DNA of 5,135 nucleotides, from assembly GCA_031258265.1 (NCBI GenBank), contig JAIRNB010000183.1:1-5135 (forward strand), in the 5' to 3' direction. Below, piece after piece: positions 1-5,135 of this stretch (within the stretch, counting starts at the first letter, position 1; each line of letters starts with the position of its first letter). A model generated the notes under the pieces. That model was not told the DNA's origin. It saw nothing but the letters and a program-made list of their open reading frames with translations, and made no database searches. This stretch comes from Treponema sp. GTDB lineage: Bacteria; Spirochaetota; Spirochaetia; Treponematales; Breznakiellaceae. The position numbers were made by a program, and so were the translations under genes.

Positions 1-5
1 AAAAA

Positions 6-16
6 ATCACGATTAT
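6..16. repeat. Possible isolated copy of the 11-bp ACCACGATTAA unit
   Basis: The sequence ATCACGATTAT matches 9 of 11 positions of the unit that is tandemly repeated between fabF and fabZ (1424-1478). It lies at the very edge of the window, so I cannot see whether it is the last unit of another array upstream. A single 9/11 match in AT-rich DNA could be chance. Confidence 0.3.
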
Positions 17-27
17 TGGGCAGCTGT

Positions 28-44
28 GCAAACCTGTGGTTTGC
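28..44 (+). other. 7-bp hairpin in the fabF leader
   Basis: The arms GCAAACC (28-34) and GGTTTGC (38-44) are perfectly complementary around a TGT triloop. No T-run follows directly, so it is not a classical intrinsic terminator. It could be the 3' end structure of an upstream gene or part of a structured 5' leader of fabF. Confidence 0.45.
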
Positions 45-58
45 TTGGAGTTTGTAAG

Positions 59-90
59 GTATAAATATTCATTAACATGAATATTTATAC
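59..90. promoter_or_regulatory. Perfect 14-bp AT-rich inverted repeat upstream of fabF, candidate operator
   Basis: Arm GTATAAATATTCAT (59-72) is the exact reverse complement of ATGAATATTTATAC (77-90), separated by TAAC. The 32-bp symmetric site ends 44 bp before the fabF start codon, where a repressor operator or an RNA stem would be expected. It contains -10-like hexamers (TATAAA at 60-65, TATACT at 86-91), but I see no -35 box at proper spacing for either. A dimeric transcription factor site controlling the fatty-acid genes is plausible. It does not match the FapR or FabT consensus as I remember them. An AT-rich terminator stem of an upstream gene is the main alternative. Confidence 0.5.
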
Positions 91-115
91 TATTTTAAGC
101 GCAAAGCGCAACAAA

Positions 116-125
116 CTCCTAGGAG
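116..125 (+). promoter_or_regulatory. fabF ribosome binding site inside a 10-bp palindrome
   Basis: AGGAG at 121-125 lies 9 nt before the ATG at 135 and fixes the fabF start. It is immediately preceded by its own complement CTCCT (116-120), giving a perfect palindrome. The CTCC part (116-119) also belongs to ACAAACTCC (111-119), which is complementary to GGAGTTTGT at 47-55. That pairing would enclose the 59-90 inverted repeat and a small GCGC-AAA-GCGC hairpin (99-109). The SD is clear; a regulatory role for the pairing is inference. Confidence 0.7.
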
Positions 126-134
126 AAAAGCAGT

Positions 135-1406
135 ATGAAACGGAAAGTAGTGGTCACGGGGATGGGGCTGGTTTCCCCCCTGGGCAATTCGGTGGCCGAA
201 TTTGGGGAGGCCCTGAAGGCGGGGAAAAGCGGCATAGGCCCGATCAGCGCCTTTGATACCACGGGTTTCGATGTAACGATAGCCGGAGAGGTAAAGGATT
301 TTGATCCCAGCCGCTGGATGGACAAAAGGGAAGCCCGCAAGATGTGCCGTTTTTCCCAGTTTGCCGTGGCCGCCGCGGCGCAGGCCCTGGAACAGGCGGG
401 ACTCCTGGAAAACCAGGGCGGGTCCGGGGGAGAGGCCCGGCGGCTGAAGGCCGCCGGGGAACGGGTGGGCGTTGTCCTGGGGAACGGCATCGGCGGCTTC
501 GAGGTGGTAAGCGATTCCTTCCGCAAGCTCTTTGACCAGGGGCCCCGCCGCATGCTCCCCCTGACGGTCCCCATGATGATCCCCAACGAGGCGGCGGGGA
601 ACGTCTCGATGATCTTCGGCGCCAAGGGGCCGGCCCTAACCCAGGTTACCGCCTGCGCCTCCGGGGCGGACGCCCTGGGGCAGGCCCTGGACCTGATCCG
701 GCTGGGCCGGGCCGATGTGATCATCGGCGGGGGTACGGAAGCCTGCGTGGTCCCCTTTGCCGTCGGGGGCTTCCAGATGCTCAAGGCCCTGTCCACCAAA
801 CACTGCCACGAACCGGAGAAGGCTTCCCGGCCCTTTGACGCGGACCGGGACGGCTTTGTGCTGGGGGAGGCCGCGGGAGTCCTGATCCTTGAAAGCGAAG
901 AACACGCCAGGGGCCGGGGGGCCGCCATTCTGGCGGAGTTTGCCGGTTACGGCGGCACCGCGGACGCCTATCATATCACCTCCCCGGACCCCTCCGGCGA
1001 GGGGGGCGGCAGGGCCATCAAGCTTGCCCTGGAAGACGGGGGCCTAAAGCCGGAGGACGTTCAGTATTACAATGCCCACGGAACTTCCACGGAGATCAAC
1101 GATCCCACGGAAACCAAGATGATCAAGTACGCCTTTGGGGATCACTCGTATAACATGAAGGTCTCCAGCATCAAAAGCATGACCGGCCACTGTGTCGCCG
1201 GGTCCGGGGGCCTTGAGGCCATCGCCTGCGTCCTTGCCATCCGGGAGGGCTTTTACCCCCCCACGATCAACCTGGACAAGGCGGACCCCGCCTGCGACCT
1301 GGACTATGTGCCGAACAAGGCCCAGTACGGGGAGATCCACGCCGCCCTTTCGGGGAATCTGGGCTTCGGCGGACATAACGGGGTGGTAGCCTTTAAGCGG
1401 TATTGA
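135..1406 (+). CDS. fabF: 3-oxoacyl-[acyl-carrier-protein] synthase II
   Basis: Condenses malonyl-ACP with an acyl-ACP, releasing CO2, in the elongation step of cytoplasmic FASII. The 423-residue protein is full length (E. coli FabF has about 413) with the thiolase fold. It starts with KRKVVVTGMG. The nucleophile is Cys174 in VTACASGAD, the catalytic histidines are His315 (NAHGTST) and His352 (SMTGH), and the supporting Lys347 lies in SIKSMTG. The C-terminal GFGGHN loop supplies the gating Phe411. These residues make it an active KAS I/II type enzyme, not FabH, which has a Cys-His-Asn triad. FabF rather than FabB is chosen by overall resemblance. Residues about 91-108 carry an insert of roughly 11 residues, rich in Gly, Glu and Arg, relative to E. 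coli. The ATG at 135 has a good SD and gives the family N-terminus. It is the first gene visible, and fabZ follows after 102 nt. Confidence 0.96.
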   Translation: MKRKVVVTGMGLVSPLGNSVAEFGEALKAGKSGIGPISAFDTTGFDVTIAGEVKDFDPSRWMDKREARKMCRFSQFAVAAAAQALEQAGLLENQGGSGGEARRLKAAGERVGVVLGNGIGGFEVVSDSFRKLFDQGPRRMLPLTVPMMIPNEAAGNVSMIFGAKGPALTQVTACASGADALGQALDLIRLGRADVIIGGGTEACVVPFAVGGFQMLKALSTKHCHEPEKASRPFDADRDGFVLGEAAGVLILESEEHARGRGAAILAEFAGYGGTADAYHITSPDPSGEGGGRAIKLALEDGGLKPEDVQYYNAHGTSTEINDPTETKMIKYAFGDHSYNMKVSSIKSMTGHCVAGSGGLEAIACVLAIREGFYPPTINLDKADPACDLDYVPNKAQYGEIHAALSGNLGFGGHNGVVAFKRY

Positions 1407-1423
1407 AAACGGCGCTTCCATGT

Positions 1424-1478
1424 ACCACGATTGAACCACGATTAAGTCCCAACTAAACCACGATTAAACCACAATCGC
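1424..1478. repeat. Phased array of five 11-bp units between fabF and fabZ
   Basis: Units start at 1424 (ACCACGATTGA), 1435 (ACCACGATTAA), 1446 (GTCCCAACTAA, degenerate, 6 of 11), 1457 (ACCACGATTAA) and 1468 (ACCACAATCGC). Even across the decayed middle unit the spacing stays at exactly 11 bp, one helical turn. The array fills about half of the 102-nt gap and ends 30 nt before the fabZ ATG. It contains no gene. It may be a dispersed intergenic tandem repeat or a row of protein sites on one face of the helix. The sequence alone does not decide between them. Confidence 0.75.
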
Positions 1479-1508
1479 AGGAACATCAAGCCGCCAATAG
1501 GAGTAACC

Positions 1509-1940
1509 ATGAGCGAAAAGCCAAACGAAATAGAAACCCTCCTTCCCCACCGTCCGCCCTTCCTCTTTGTAGACGAGATCACCAGCGCCGCCAAAGACAG
1601 GATCAGCGCCCGGCATATATTTGGCGAAGGGGAATTTTTCTTTCGGGGCCACTTCCCCCAATACCCGGTAGTACCGGGGGTGATCCTGGTGGAAACCATG
1701 GCCCAGTCCGGGGGCGCGGGCCTGCGGAAACTCGGCATCCTGGGGGACACGGCCCTTTTTTTCCTGGCCACGGTGGACAAGGTAAAGTTCCGCCGCCAGG
1801 TCCGCCCCGGCGAGGAAGTCCGCTCGGAAATAGAAAACCTGCGGGTCTCCCCCCGGATGATCAAGCAGTCCGGCAAAGCCTATGTGGGGGAAGAACTAGC
1901 CGCAGAGGCGGAGTGGATGTGCCTGGTGGGTGATGTTTAG
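1509..1940 (+). CDS. fabZ: 3-hydroxyacyl-[acyl-carrier-protein] dehydratase
   Basis: Dehydrates (3R)-hydroxyacyl-ACP to trans-2-enoyl-ACP in FASII, in the cytoplasm. The 143-residue single hotdog domain is the normal FabZ size. Visible family marks are LPHRPPFLFVD (12-22), the central GHFP motif with catalytic His48, PVVPGVILVETMAQ with catalytic Glu62, and the strand KVKFRRQVRPGE (91-102). The GHFP-to-Glu spacing and LPHRPPF opening favour FabZ over FabA, so isomerase activity is not expected from sequence alone, although some FabZ-like proteins have it. The start is set by AGGAG at 1499-1503, 5 nt before the ATG. It sits downstream of fabF on the same strand, and its product is the substrate of FabV encoded next. 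No internal anomaly seen. Confidence 0.96.
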   Translation: MSEKPNEIETLLPHRPPFLFVDEITSAAKDRISARHIFGEGEFFFRGHFPQYPVVPGVILVETMAQSGGAGLRKLGILGDTALFFLATVDKVKFRRQVRPGEEVRSEIENLRVSPRMIKQSGKAYVGEELAAEAEWMCLVGDV

Positions 1941-1946
1941 GAATTT

Positions 1947-2082
1947 GGGCGCATCCCCGCTTCGCGGGGACCGGGCTTTCCGGGGCTCCGCGGGTCCCTT
2001 ACCCGCTCCGGCCTCCTCGTCCCGCCTCCGGCGGGACTGCGGTCCTGCGCGCCCCCTCCAATCCCTTTTTGCTTTGCAAAAA
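1947..2082. repeat. GC-rich cluster of triloop hairpins, likely dispersed palindromic element
   Basis: The first part of the 355-nt gap between fabZ and fabV has no credible gene but several perfect inverted repeats. They are TCCCCGC/GCGGGGA (1954-1960, 1964-1970, loop TTC), GCGGGT/ACCCGC (1990-1995, 2001-2006), GTCCCGCC/GGCGGGAC (2019-2026, 2030-2037, loop TCC) and TTTTTGC/GCAAAAA (2066-2072, 2076-2082, loop TTT). The outer GGGCGC (1947-1952) can pair with GCGCCC (2049-2054) and close the GC-rich part as one unit. Most loops are three pyrimidines. None has the stem plus T-run of a clear terminator on the + strand. It resembles mosaic intergenic palindromic repeats more than a folded functional RNA. 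Confidence 0.6.
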
Positions 2083-2095
2083 CGTATACATTTAT

Positions 2096-2262
2096 CACAG
2101 CCGGCATCCTGCCGGCAGGCTGTATATTACCGATGTGGCTTCGCATAGCGCCTCCGTATGCCCCCAAATTGAAAAAATGCGCCCCGGTTTTAACCGGGGC
2201 AGTGCGCGCGCGGCACAACGCGCGGAGCGCATTGTGCTGGAACAAAAGCCGGCATCTCTGCC
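2096..2262. repeat. Second hairpin block upstream of fabV, bounded by a 10-bp direct repeat
   Basis: AGCCGGCATC occurs at 2099-2108 and again at 2247-2256. The first copy forms GCCGGCA/TGCCGGC (2100-2106, 2110-2116), with an alternative outer stem ACAGCC/GGCTGT (2097-2102, 2118-2123). The second forms a weaker GGCA/TGCC stem (2251-2262). Between them are GCATA/TATGC (2143-2147, 2157-2161), GCCCCGGT/ACCGGGGC (2181-2188, 2193-2200) and a larger hairpin at 2211-2239 (GCACAA and GCGC paired with GCGC and TTGTGC, one C-A mismatch, loop GGA). I see no coding gene and no convincing promoter. It could be repeat DNA or the structured 5' leader of the fabV-accBC transcript. Confidence 0.5.
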
Positions 2263-2295
2263 ACCCAGAGCCTTTAGATTTTTAGGAGTGTAACA

Positions 2296-3543
2296 ATGGT
2301 AATTAAGCCCATGATACGAAACAATATCTGCATCAACAGCCACCCGGCGGGCTGCGCCCAATCGCTGCGAAACGGAATCGCCTATGTGGTGAAGAATCTG
2401 GCGGGGGGGAAGAGCCCCGCAAGGGCGGGGGGCCCTAAACTGGCCCTGATCATCGGCTGTTCCACAGGCTACGGCCTGGCAAGCCGGATCTGCGCGGCCT
2501 TTGGCTACGGGGCCGCCACGCTGGGTGTCTCCTTTGAACGGCCCGCTAGCGCCTCCAAACCCGGAACGCCGGGCTTTTACAACAACCTTAGCTTTGCCGC
2601 GGAGGCGGCTAAGGCGGCCCTCCCCTTCAAAACCCTGGACGGGGATGCCTTTTCCTCTGAAATGAAGGAGCAGGTTATCGCGGCGCTGCGGGACATGGCG
2701 AAAAGCGCCGGAATTTCCCCGGAAATTGACCTTATCATCTATTCCCTGGCCTCCCCCGTGCGGACCGACCCCAGGGACGGAACGGTGTACCGTTCCGTGA
2801 TCAAACCTATCGGCCAGCCTTACTCCGGGAAGACTATCGACATGATGAGCGGCAAGATTATCAGCGCATCGGCGGAAAGCGCCAGCCCCGAGGAGATCGC
2901 CCACACGATCAAGGTTATGGGGGGCGAGGATTGGGAACTGTGGATCGAAGCCCTGGACAAAGCGGGGCTCCTGGCTGCGGGGGCCCGGACCCTGGCCTAC
3001 ACCTATATCGGCCCGGAACTCTCCTGGGCTATCTACAAAAATGGGACTATCGGCAGGGCCAAGGAGGACCTGGAACGGGCCGCCAGGGCTATCAACCGGC
3101 GTTTCAGCGAAAAAGCTTCCGGCGGGAAGCGGCGGGCCTGGGTCTCGGTAAACAAGGCCCTGGTTACCAGGGCCAGCGCGGTTATCCCCATTATCCCTTT
3201 CTACGTGGCCGCCCTTTTCAAGGTGATGAAGGAGCGGGGCCTCCACGAAGGCTGTATCGAACAGATCGTCCGCCTCTACCGGGACCGGCTCTACGCCCCC
3301 GGCGCGGCGGAAAATCCCGCCCTGGTGCCGGTGGACGGCGAAGGCCGGATTCGCCTTGACGACTGGGAGATGCGGGAGGACATACAGAAGGCCGTGCTGG
3401 AACAGATGGACAAGGTAAACGAAAAAAATGTGGAGGACACCGTTGATATTGCGGGATTCCGCCACGATTTTTTGGAGGTCCACGGCTTTGATGTGGCCGG
3501 GATCGATTACGAACAGGATGTAGACCCATCAACCATAGTTTGA
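2296..3543 (+). CDS. fabV: trans-2-enoyl-ACP/CoA reductase, FabV/TER family
   Basis: Reduces the 2,3 double bond of enoyl-ACP (FabV) or enoyl-CoA (TER) with NAD(P)H, the last step of each FASII cycle. The 415-residue protein is an enlarged short-chain dehydrogenase, near the usual 395-400. It opens with VIKPMIRNNICIN. The dinucleotide loop is GCSTGYGLASR (54-64), followed by FGYGAATLGVSFE; the acidic Glu81 after this strand suggests NADH preference. YSLASPVRTDP (149-159) is the substrate-side signature. The active site is Tyr247-X8-Lys256 in the YKNGTIGRAK segment. The C-terminal half has LVTRASAVIP (289-298) and HEGCIEQI. It resembles T. denticola TER throughout, as I recall that sequence. 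The start is set by AGGAG at 2284-2288, 7 nt before ATG. Neighbours fabZ and accB argue for a fatty-acid synthesis role rather than a fermentative one. Confidence 0.95.
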   Translation: MVIKPMIRNNICINSHPAGCAQSLRNGIAYVVKNLAGGKSPARAGGPKLALIIGCSTGYGLASRICAAFGYGAATLGVSFERPASASKPGTPGFYNNLSFAAEAAKAALPFKTLDGDAFSSEMKEQVIAALRDMAKSAGISPEIDLIIYSLASPVRTDPRDGTVYRSVIKPIGQPYSGKTIDMMSGKIISASAESASPEEIAHTIKVMGGEDWELWIEALDKAGLLAAGARTLAYTYIGPELSWAIYKNGTIGRAKEDLERAARAINRRFSEKASGGKRRAWVSVNKALVTRASAVIPIIPFYVAALFKVMKERGLHEGCIEQIVRLYRDRLYAPGAAENPALVPVDGEGRIRLDDWEMREDIQKAVLEQMDKVNEKNVEDTVDIAGFRHDFLEVHGFDVAGIDYEQDVDPSTIV

Positions 3544-3550
3544 GGAATCC
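3541..3550 (+). promoter_or_regulatory. accB ribosome binding site overlapping the fabV stop codon
   Basis: GAGGA at 3542-3546 overlaps the TGA stop of fabV (3541-3543) and lies only 4 nt from the accB ATG at 3551. This layout suggests that ribosomes ending fabV help start accB (translational coupling). Confidence 0.7.
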
Positions 3551-4036
3551 ATGCCCATAAACGAAGACTTTATCCTTAATCTGATCGACAAATTCAGTTC
3601 CGCCGCCGTGGCGGAACTCAAACTCGATGACGGCGCCGTTCATATAGAACTGCGCAAGGAAGCGGCCTGTATTCCCGCCGCCGCGGCGGGCCCTCCCGCG
3701 GGGGCTTTGGCGGCGGGTTCCCCCGGCGGGACGGGGGGCGCGGGAATCGAGGGGCTGCACTTGGGCCTTCCGGCGGTCCCCGCCAAGGCTGCCGGCGGAG
3801 AGGCCGTCACCAGCCCTATCGTAGCCACGTTCTACGCCTCCGCCCAGCCGGACGCGCCGGCCTTTGTAACGGTGGGTTCCAGGGTAAAATCCGGGGACAC
3901 CCTCTGTATCCTGGAGGCCATGAAGATGATGAACCATCTGGAAGCGGAATTTGACTGCGAGATTCTCTCGGTTAAGGCTTCAAGCGGGGACCTGGTGGAA
4001 TACGGCCAGACCCTTTTTGAAGTAAAGCGGCTCTAG
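3551..4036 (+). CDS. accB: Biotin carboxyl carrier protein of acetyl-CoA carboxylase
   Basis: Carries the biotin that shuttles CO2 from biotin carboxylase (AccC) to the carboxyltransferase, forming malonyl-CoA, the first committed step of fatty-acid synthesis. At 161 residues it matches the family (E. coli 156). It has three parts: an N-terminal segment (1-37, INEDFILNLIDKF onward) typical of AccB for complex assembly, a flexible Ala/Gly/Pro linker (about 38-84), and the biotinyl domain (about 85-161). The biotinylation site is Lys125 in EAMKMMN, preceded by TSPIVATFY and VGSRVKSGDTL. The bacterial-type N-terminus and adjacent accC make it the acetyl-CoA carboxylase carrier rather than that of a decarboxylase. 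It begins 7 nt after fabV. Codons 16-23 contain a perfect 9-bp inverted repeat (3596-3604 with 3610-3618). Confidence 0.95.
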   Translation: MPINEDFILNLIDKFSSAAVAELKLDDGAVHIELRKEAACIPAAAAGPPAGALAAGSPGGTGGAGIEGLHLGLPAVPAKAAGGEAVTSPIVATFYASAQPDAPAFVTVGSRVKSGDTLCILEAMKMMNHLEAEFDCEILSVKASSGDLVEYGQTLFEVKRL

Positions 4037-4038
4037 TT

Positions 4039-5135
4039 TTGGCGGCGTATATAAACGTTCCGGCCGGCGGCCTCCGGCGGCTTCTCATCGCCAACCGGGG
4101 GGAAATCGCCGTGCGGATCATCCGTACTTGCCGGGAAATGGGAATCGAAACCGTGGCGGTCTACTCCAGTGCGGACGCGGAGAGTCTCCACGTCAGGCTT
4201 GCGGACCGGGCGGTCTGCATCGGCCCCCCGGCCTCCTCCCAAAGCTACCTGGCCGCCCCCAATCTGATCACGGCGGCCTTAAAAACCGGCTGCCAGGCCA
4301 TCCACCCCGGCGTGGGCTTCCTCTCGGAAAACTCCGGTTTCGCCCGGCTGGTCCGGGACAAGGGGCTTATCTTCATCGGCCCGGACCCGGAGATCATCGA
4401 GCTTTTGGGGGATAAGGTCCGGGCCCGGGACACCGCCCGGCGTTTCGGCCTTCCCCTTACCCCCGGCACGGCGGAGGCGGTCCCGGACGGTCCGGCGGCG
4501 CGCCGGGCGGTCCGGGAGCTGGGCTTCCCCGTGATCATCAAGGCCGCCGCCGGGGGGGGCGGCAAGGGCATGCGGATTGTCCGCCGGGAGGAAGATCTGG
4601 AGGAAAACCTCAGCCTGGCAAGCCGGGAGGCTCAGTCCAACTTTGCCGACGGCCGGGTTTTTATCGAGCGGTACCTGGAAAACCCCCGGCATGTGGAGCT
4701 TCAGATCATGGCCGACGGCCGGGGGGCGGTGGCGATCCTGGGGGAGCGGGACTGTTCAGTCCAGAAGAACCACCAGAAGCTTATCGAGGAAAGCCCCTCC
4801 CCCGGCGTGGACCCCCGGATGCGGCGGCGGATGGCGGAGGGGGCGCGGGATATGTTCCGGGAACTCAAGTACCGGGGGGCGGGGACCATCGAATTCCTGG
4901 TGGAGGGGGAGAACTTCTACTTCATGGAGGTAAACGCCCGGGTCCAGGTGGAACATCCGGTAAGCGAATACGTCACCAACACCGATATTATCCGTCAGCA
5001 GATTCTGGCCTCGGCCCAGGGCCGCATGGAACTGGACCCGGAGGCGCTGCGGATCGAAGGCTGGGCCATCGAGTGCCGGATCAACGCCCTCTCCCCCGGC
5101 CAGGTTAGCCGCCTGGAAGTTCCCGGCGGGCCGGG
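4039..5135 (+). CDS. accC: Acetyl-CoA carboxylase, biotin carboxylase subunit (partial, 3' end outside window)
   Basis: Carboxylates AccB-bound biotin using ATP and bicarbonate. 365 codons of about 450 are present. The N-terminal domain has LLIANRGEIAVRI (15-27), HPGVGFLSEN (89-98) and GDK (124-126). The ATP-grasp domain has IIKAAAGGGGKGMR with Lys168, RYLENPRHVE, HQK (Lys247), Glu285 in GTIEFL, and the metal and catalytic set Glu297-Asn299-Arg301 in MEVNARVQVEHP. Arg347 in ECRINA corresponds to the E. coli carboxybiotin-site arginine. The frame has no ATG before the conserved start and opens only after a TGA at 4018. TTG at 4039, 2 nt after the accB stop, is therefore the likely start, with no strong SD, and initiation probably depends on coupling to accB. 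After ECRINA about 7 residues of the usual EDP-x-x-x-F-x-PSPG segment are missing, but the frame continues into VPGGP. Confidence 0.93.
   Translation, partial: MAAYINVPAGGLRRLLIANRGEIAVRIIRTCREMGIETVAVYSSADAESLHVRLADRAVCIGPPASSQSYLAAPNLITAALKTGCQAIHPGVGFLSENSGFARLVRDKGLIFIGPDPEIIELLGDKVRARDTARRFGLPLTPGTAEAVPDGPAARRAVRELGFPVIIKAAAGGGGKGMRIVRREEDLEENLSLASREAQSNFADGRVFIERYLENPRHVELQIMADGRGAVAILGERDCSVQKNHQKLIEESPSPGVDPRMRRRMAEGARDMFRELKYRGAGTIEFLVEGENFYFMEVNARVQVEHPVSEYVTNTDIIRQQILASAQGRMELDPEALRIEGWAIECRINALSPGQVSRLEVPGGP

Noticed and set aside
59..100. Intrinsic terminator at the AT-rich inverted repeat
   Set aside because: The stem is nearly all A-T and is followed only by a weak TATTTT stretch, unlike a GC-rich stem with a T-run. 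Kept as a candidate operator or leader element, with terminator as an alternative.
119..928. - strand open frame of 269 codons opposite fabF
   Set aside because: Shadow of fabF, Ser/Pro/Arg-rich with no motif, while the + strand has all catalytic residues of a ketoacyl synthase.
1420..1434. Tiny leader peptide (ATG TAC CAC GAT TGA) in the fabF-fabZ gap
   Set aside because: Four codons without an RBS, arising from the repeat array itself.
2061..2130. Promoter for fabV (TATACA at 2085-2090 or TATATT at 2123-2128)
   Set aside because: No -35-like hexamer at 16-18 bp spacing for either box, and the sequence is part of the hairpin series. A promoter may still exist but I cannot support one.
1930..2245. 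Short open frames on both strands across the fabZ-fabV gap
   Set aside because: They are translations of palindromic GC-rich repeats (Arg, Pro, Ala, Ser-rich), and the + strand one begins inside fabZ. No RBS or homology is visible.
2095..3483. Long - strand open frame of 462 codons opposite fabV
   Set aside because: It lies antisense to a clear fabV, and in GC-rich DNA the opposite frame often stays open. Its translation shows no recognisable domain and is rich in Gly, Arg and Pro.
4540..4575. Possible active-site change in AccC, Ala replacing the first Gly of the glycine loop
   Set aside because: The core GGGG-K-GMR is intact, and other biotin-dependent carboxylases also vary at this position, so it is not unusual.

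Overview
This window is most of a bacterial type II fatty-acid synthesis (FASII) cluster. All five genes are on the + strand: fabF (ketoacyl-ACP synthase II), fabZ (hydroxyacyl-ACP dehydratase), fabV (trans-2-enoyl reductase), accB (biotin carrier protein) and accC (biotin carboxylase). The last is cut by the window end. No gene on the - strand is credible.

The enoyl reductase is the best clue to the organism. It closely resembles, from memory, the Treponema denticola trans-2-enoyl-CoA reductase (same N-terminal motif, cofactor loop and Y-X8-K active site). The window is very GC-rich in its genes, unlike the AT-rich T. denticola genome, so a GC-rich Treponema-like spirochaete, for example from a gut community, is the best guess. 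This is inference from one protein family and codon bias.

Layout: 1-134 is an AT-rich structured leader, with a 7-bp hairpin, a perfect 14-bp inverted repeat (59-90), and a Shine-Dalgarno sequence (SD) that is half of a 10-bp palindrome. fabF is 135-1406. The 102-nt gap before fabZ holds an array of 11-bp units in strict helical phase (1424-1478). fabZ is 1509-1940. A 355-nt gap (1941-2295) has no gene but is packed with short-loop hairpins and looks like dispersed palindromic repeat DNA. fabV (2296-3543), accB (3551-4036) and accC (from a TTG at 4039) are tightly packed with 7-nt and 2-nt gaps and look translationally coupled.

Together the genes make and use malonyl units. AccC carboxylates the biotin carried on AccB, and the carboxyltransferase (not in the window) transfers the carboxyl to acetyl-CoA. 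FabF condenses malonyl-ACP with the growing chain, FabZ dehydrates the hydroxyacyl-ACP, and FabV reduces the enoyl product. The ketoreductase, acyl carrier protein, malonyl transferase and carboxyltransferase subunits are not in this window.

The core genes are ordinary. The points most worth a second look are the phased 11-bp repeats, the hairpin-rich gap, the fabF leader, and a missing conserved segment in AccC. I did not find a convincing new biological system.
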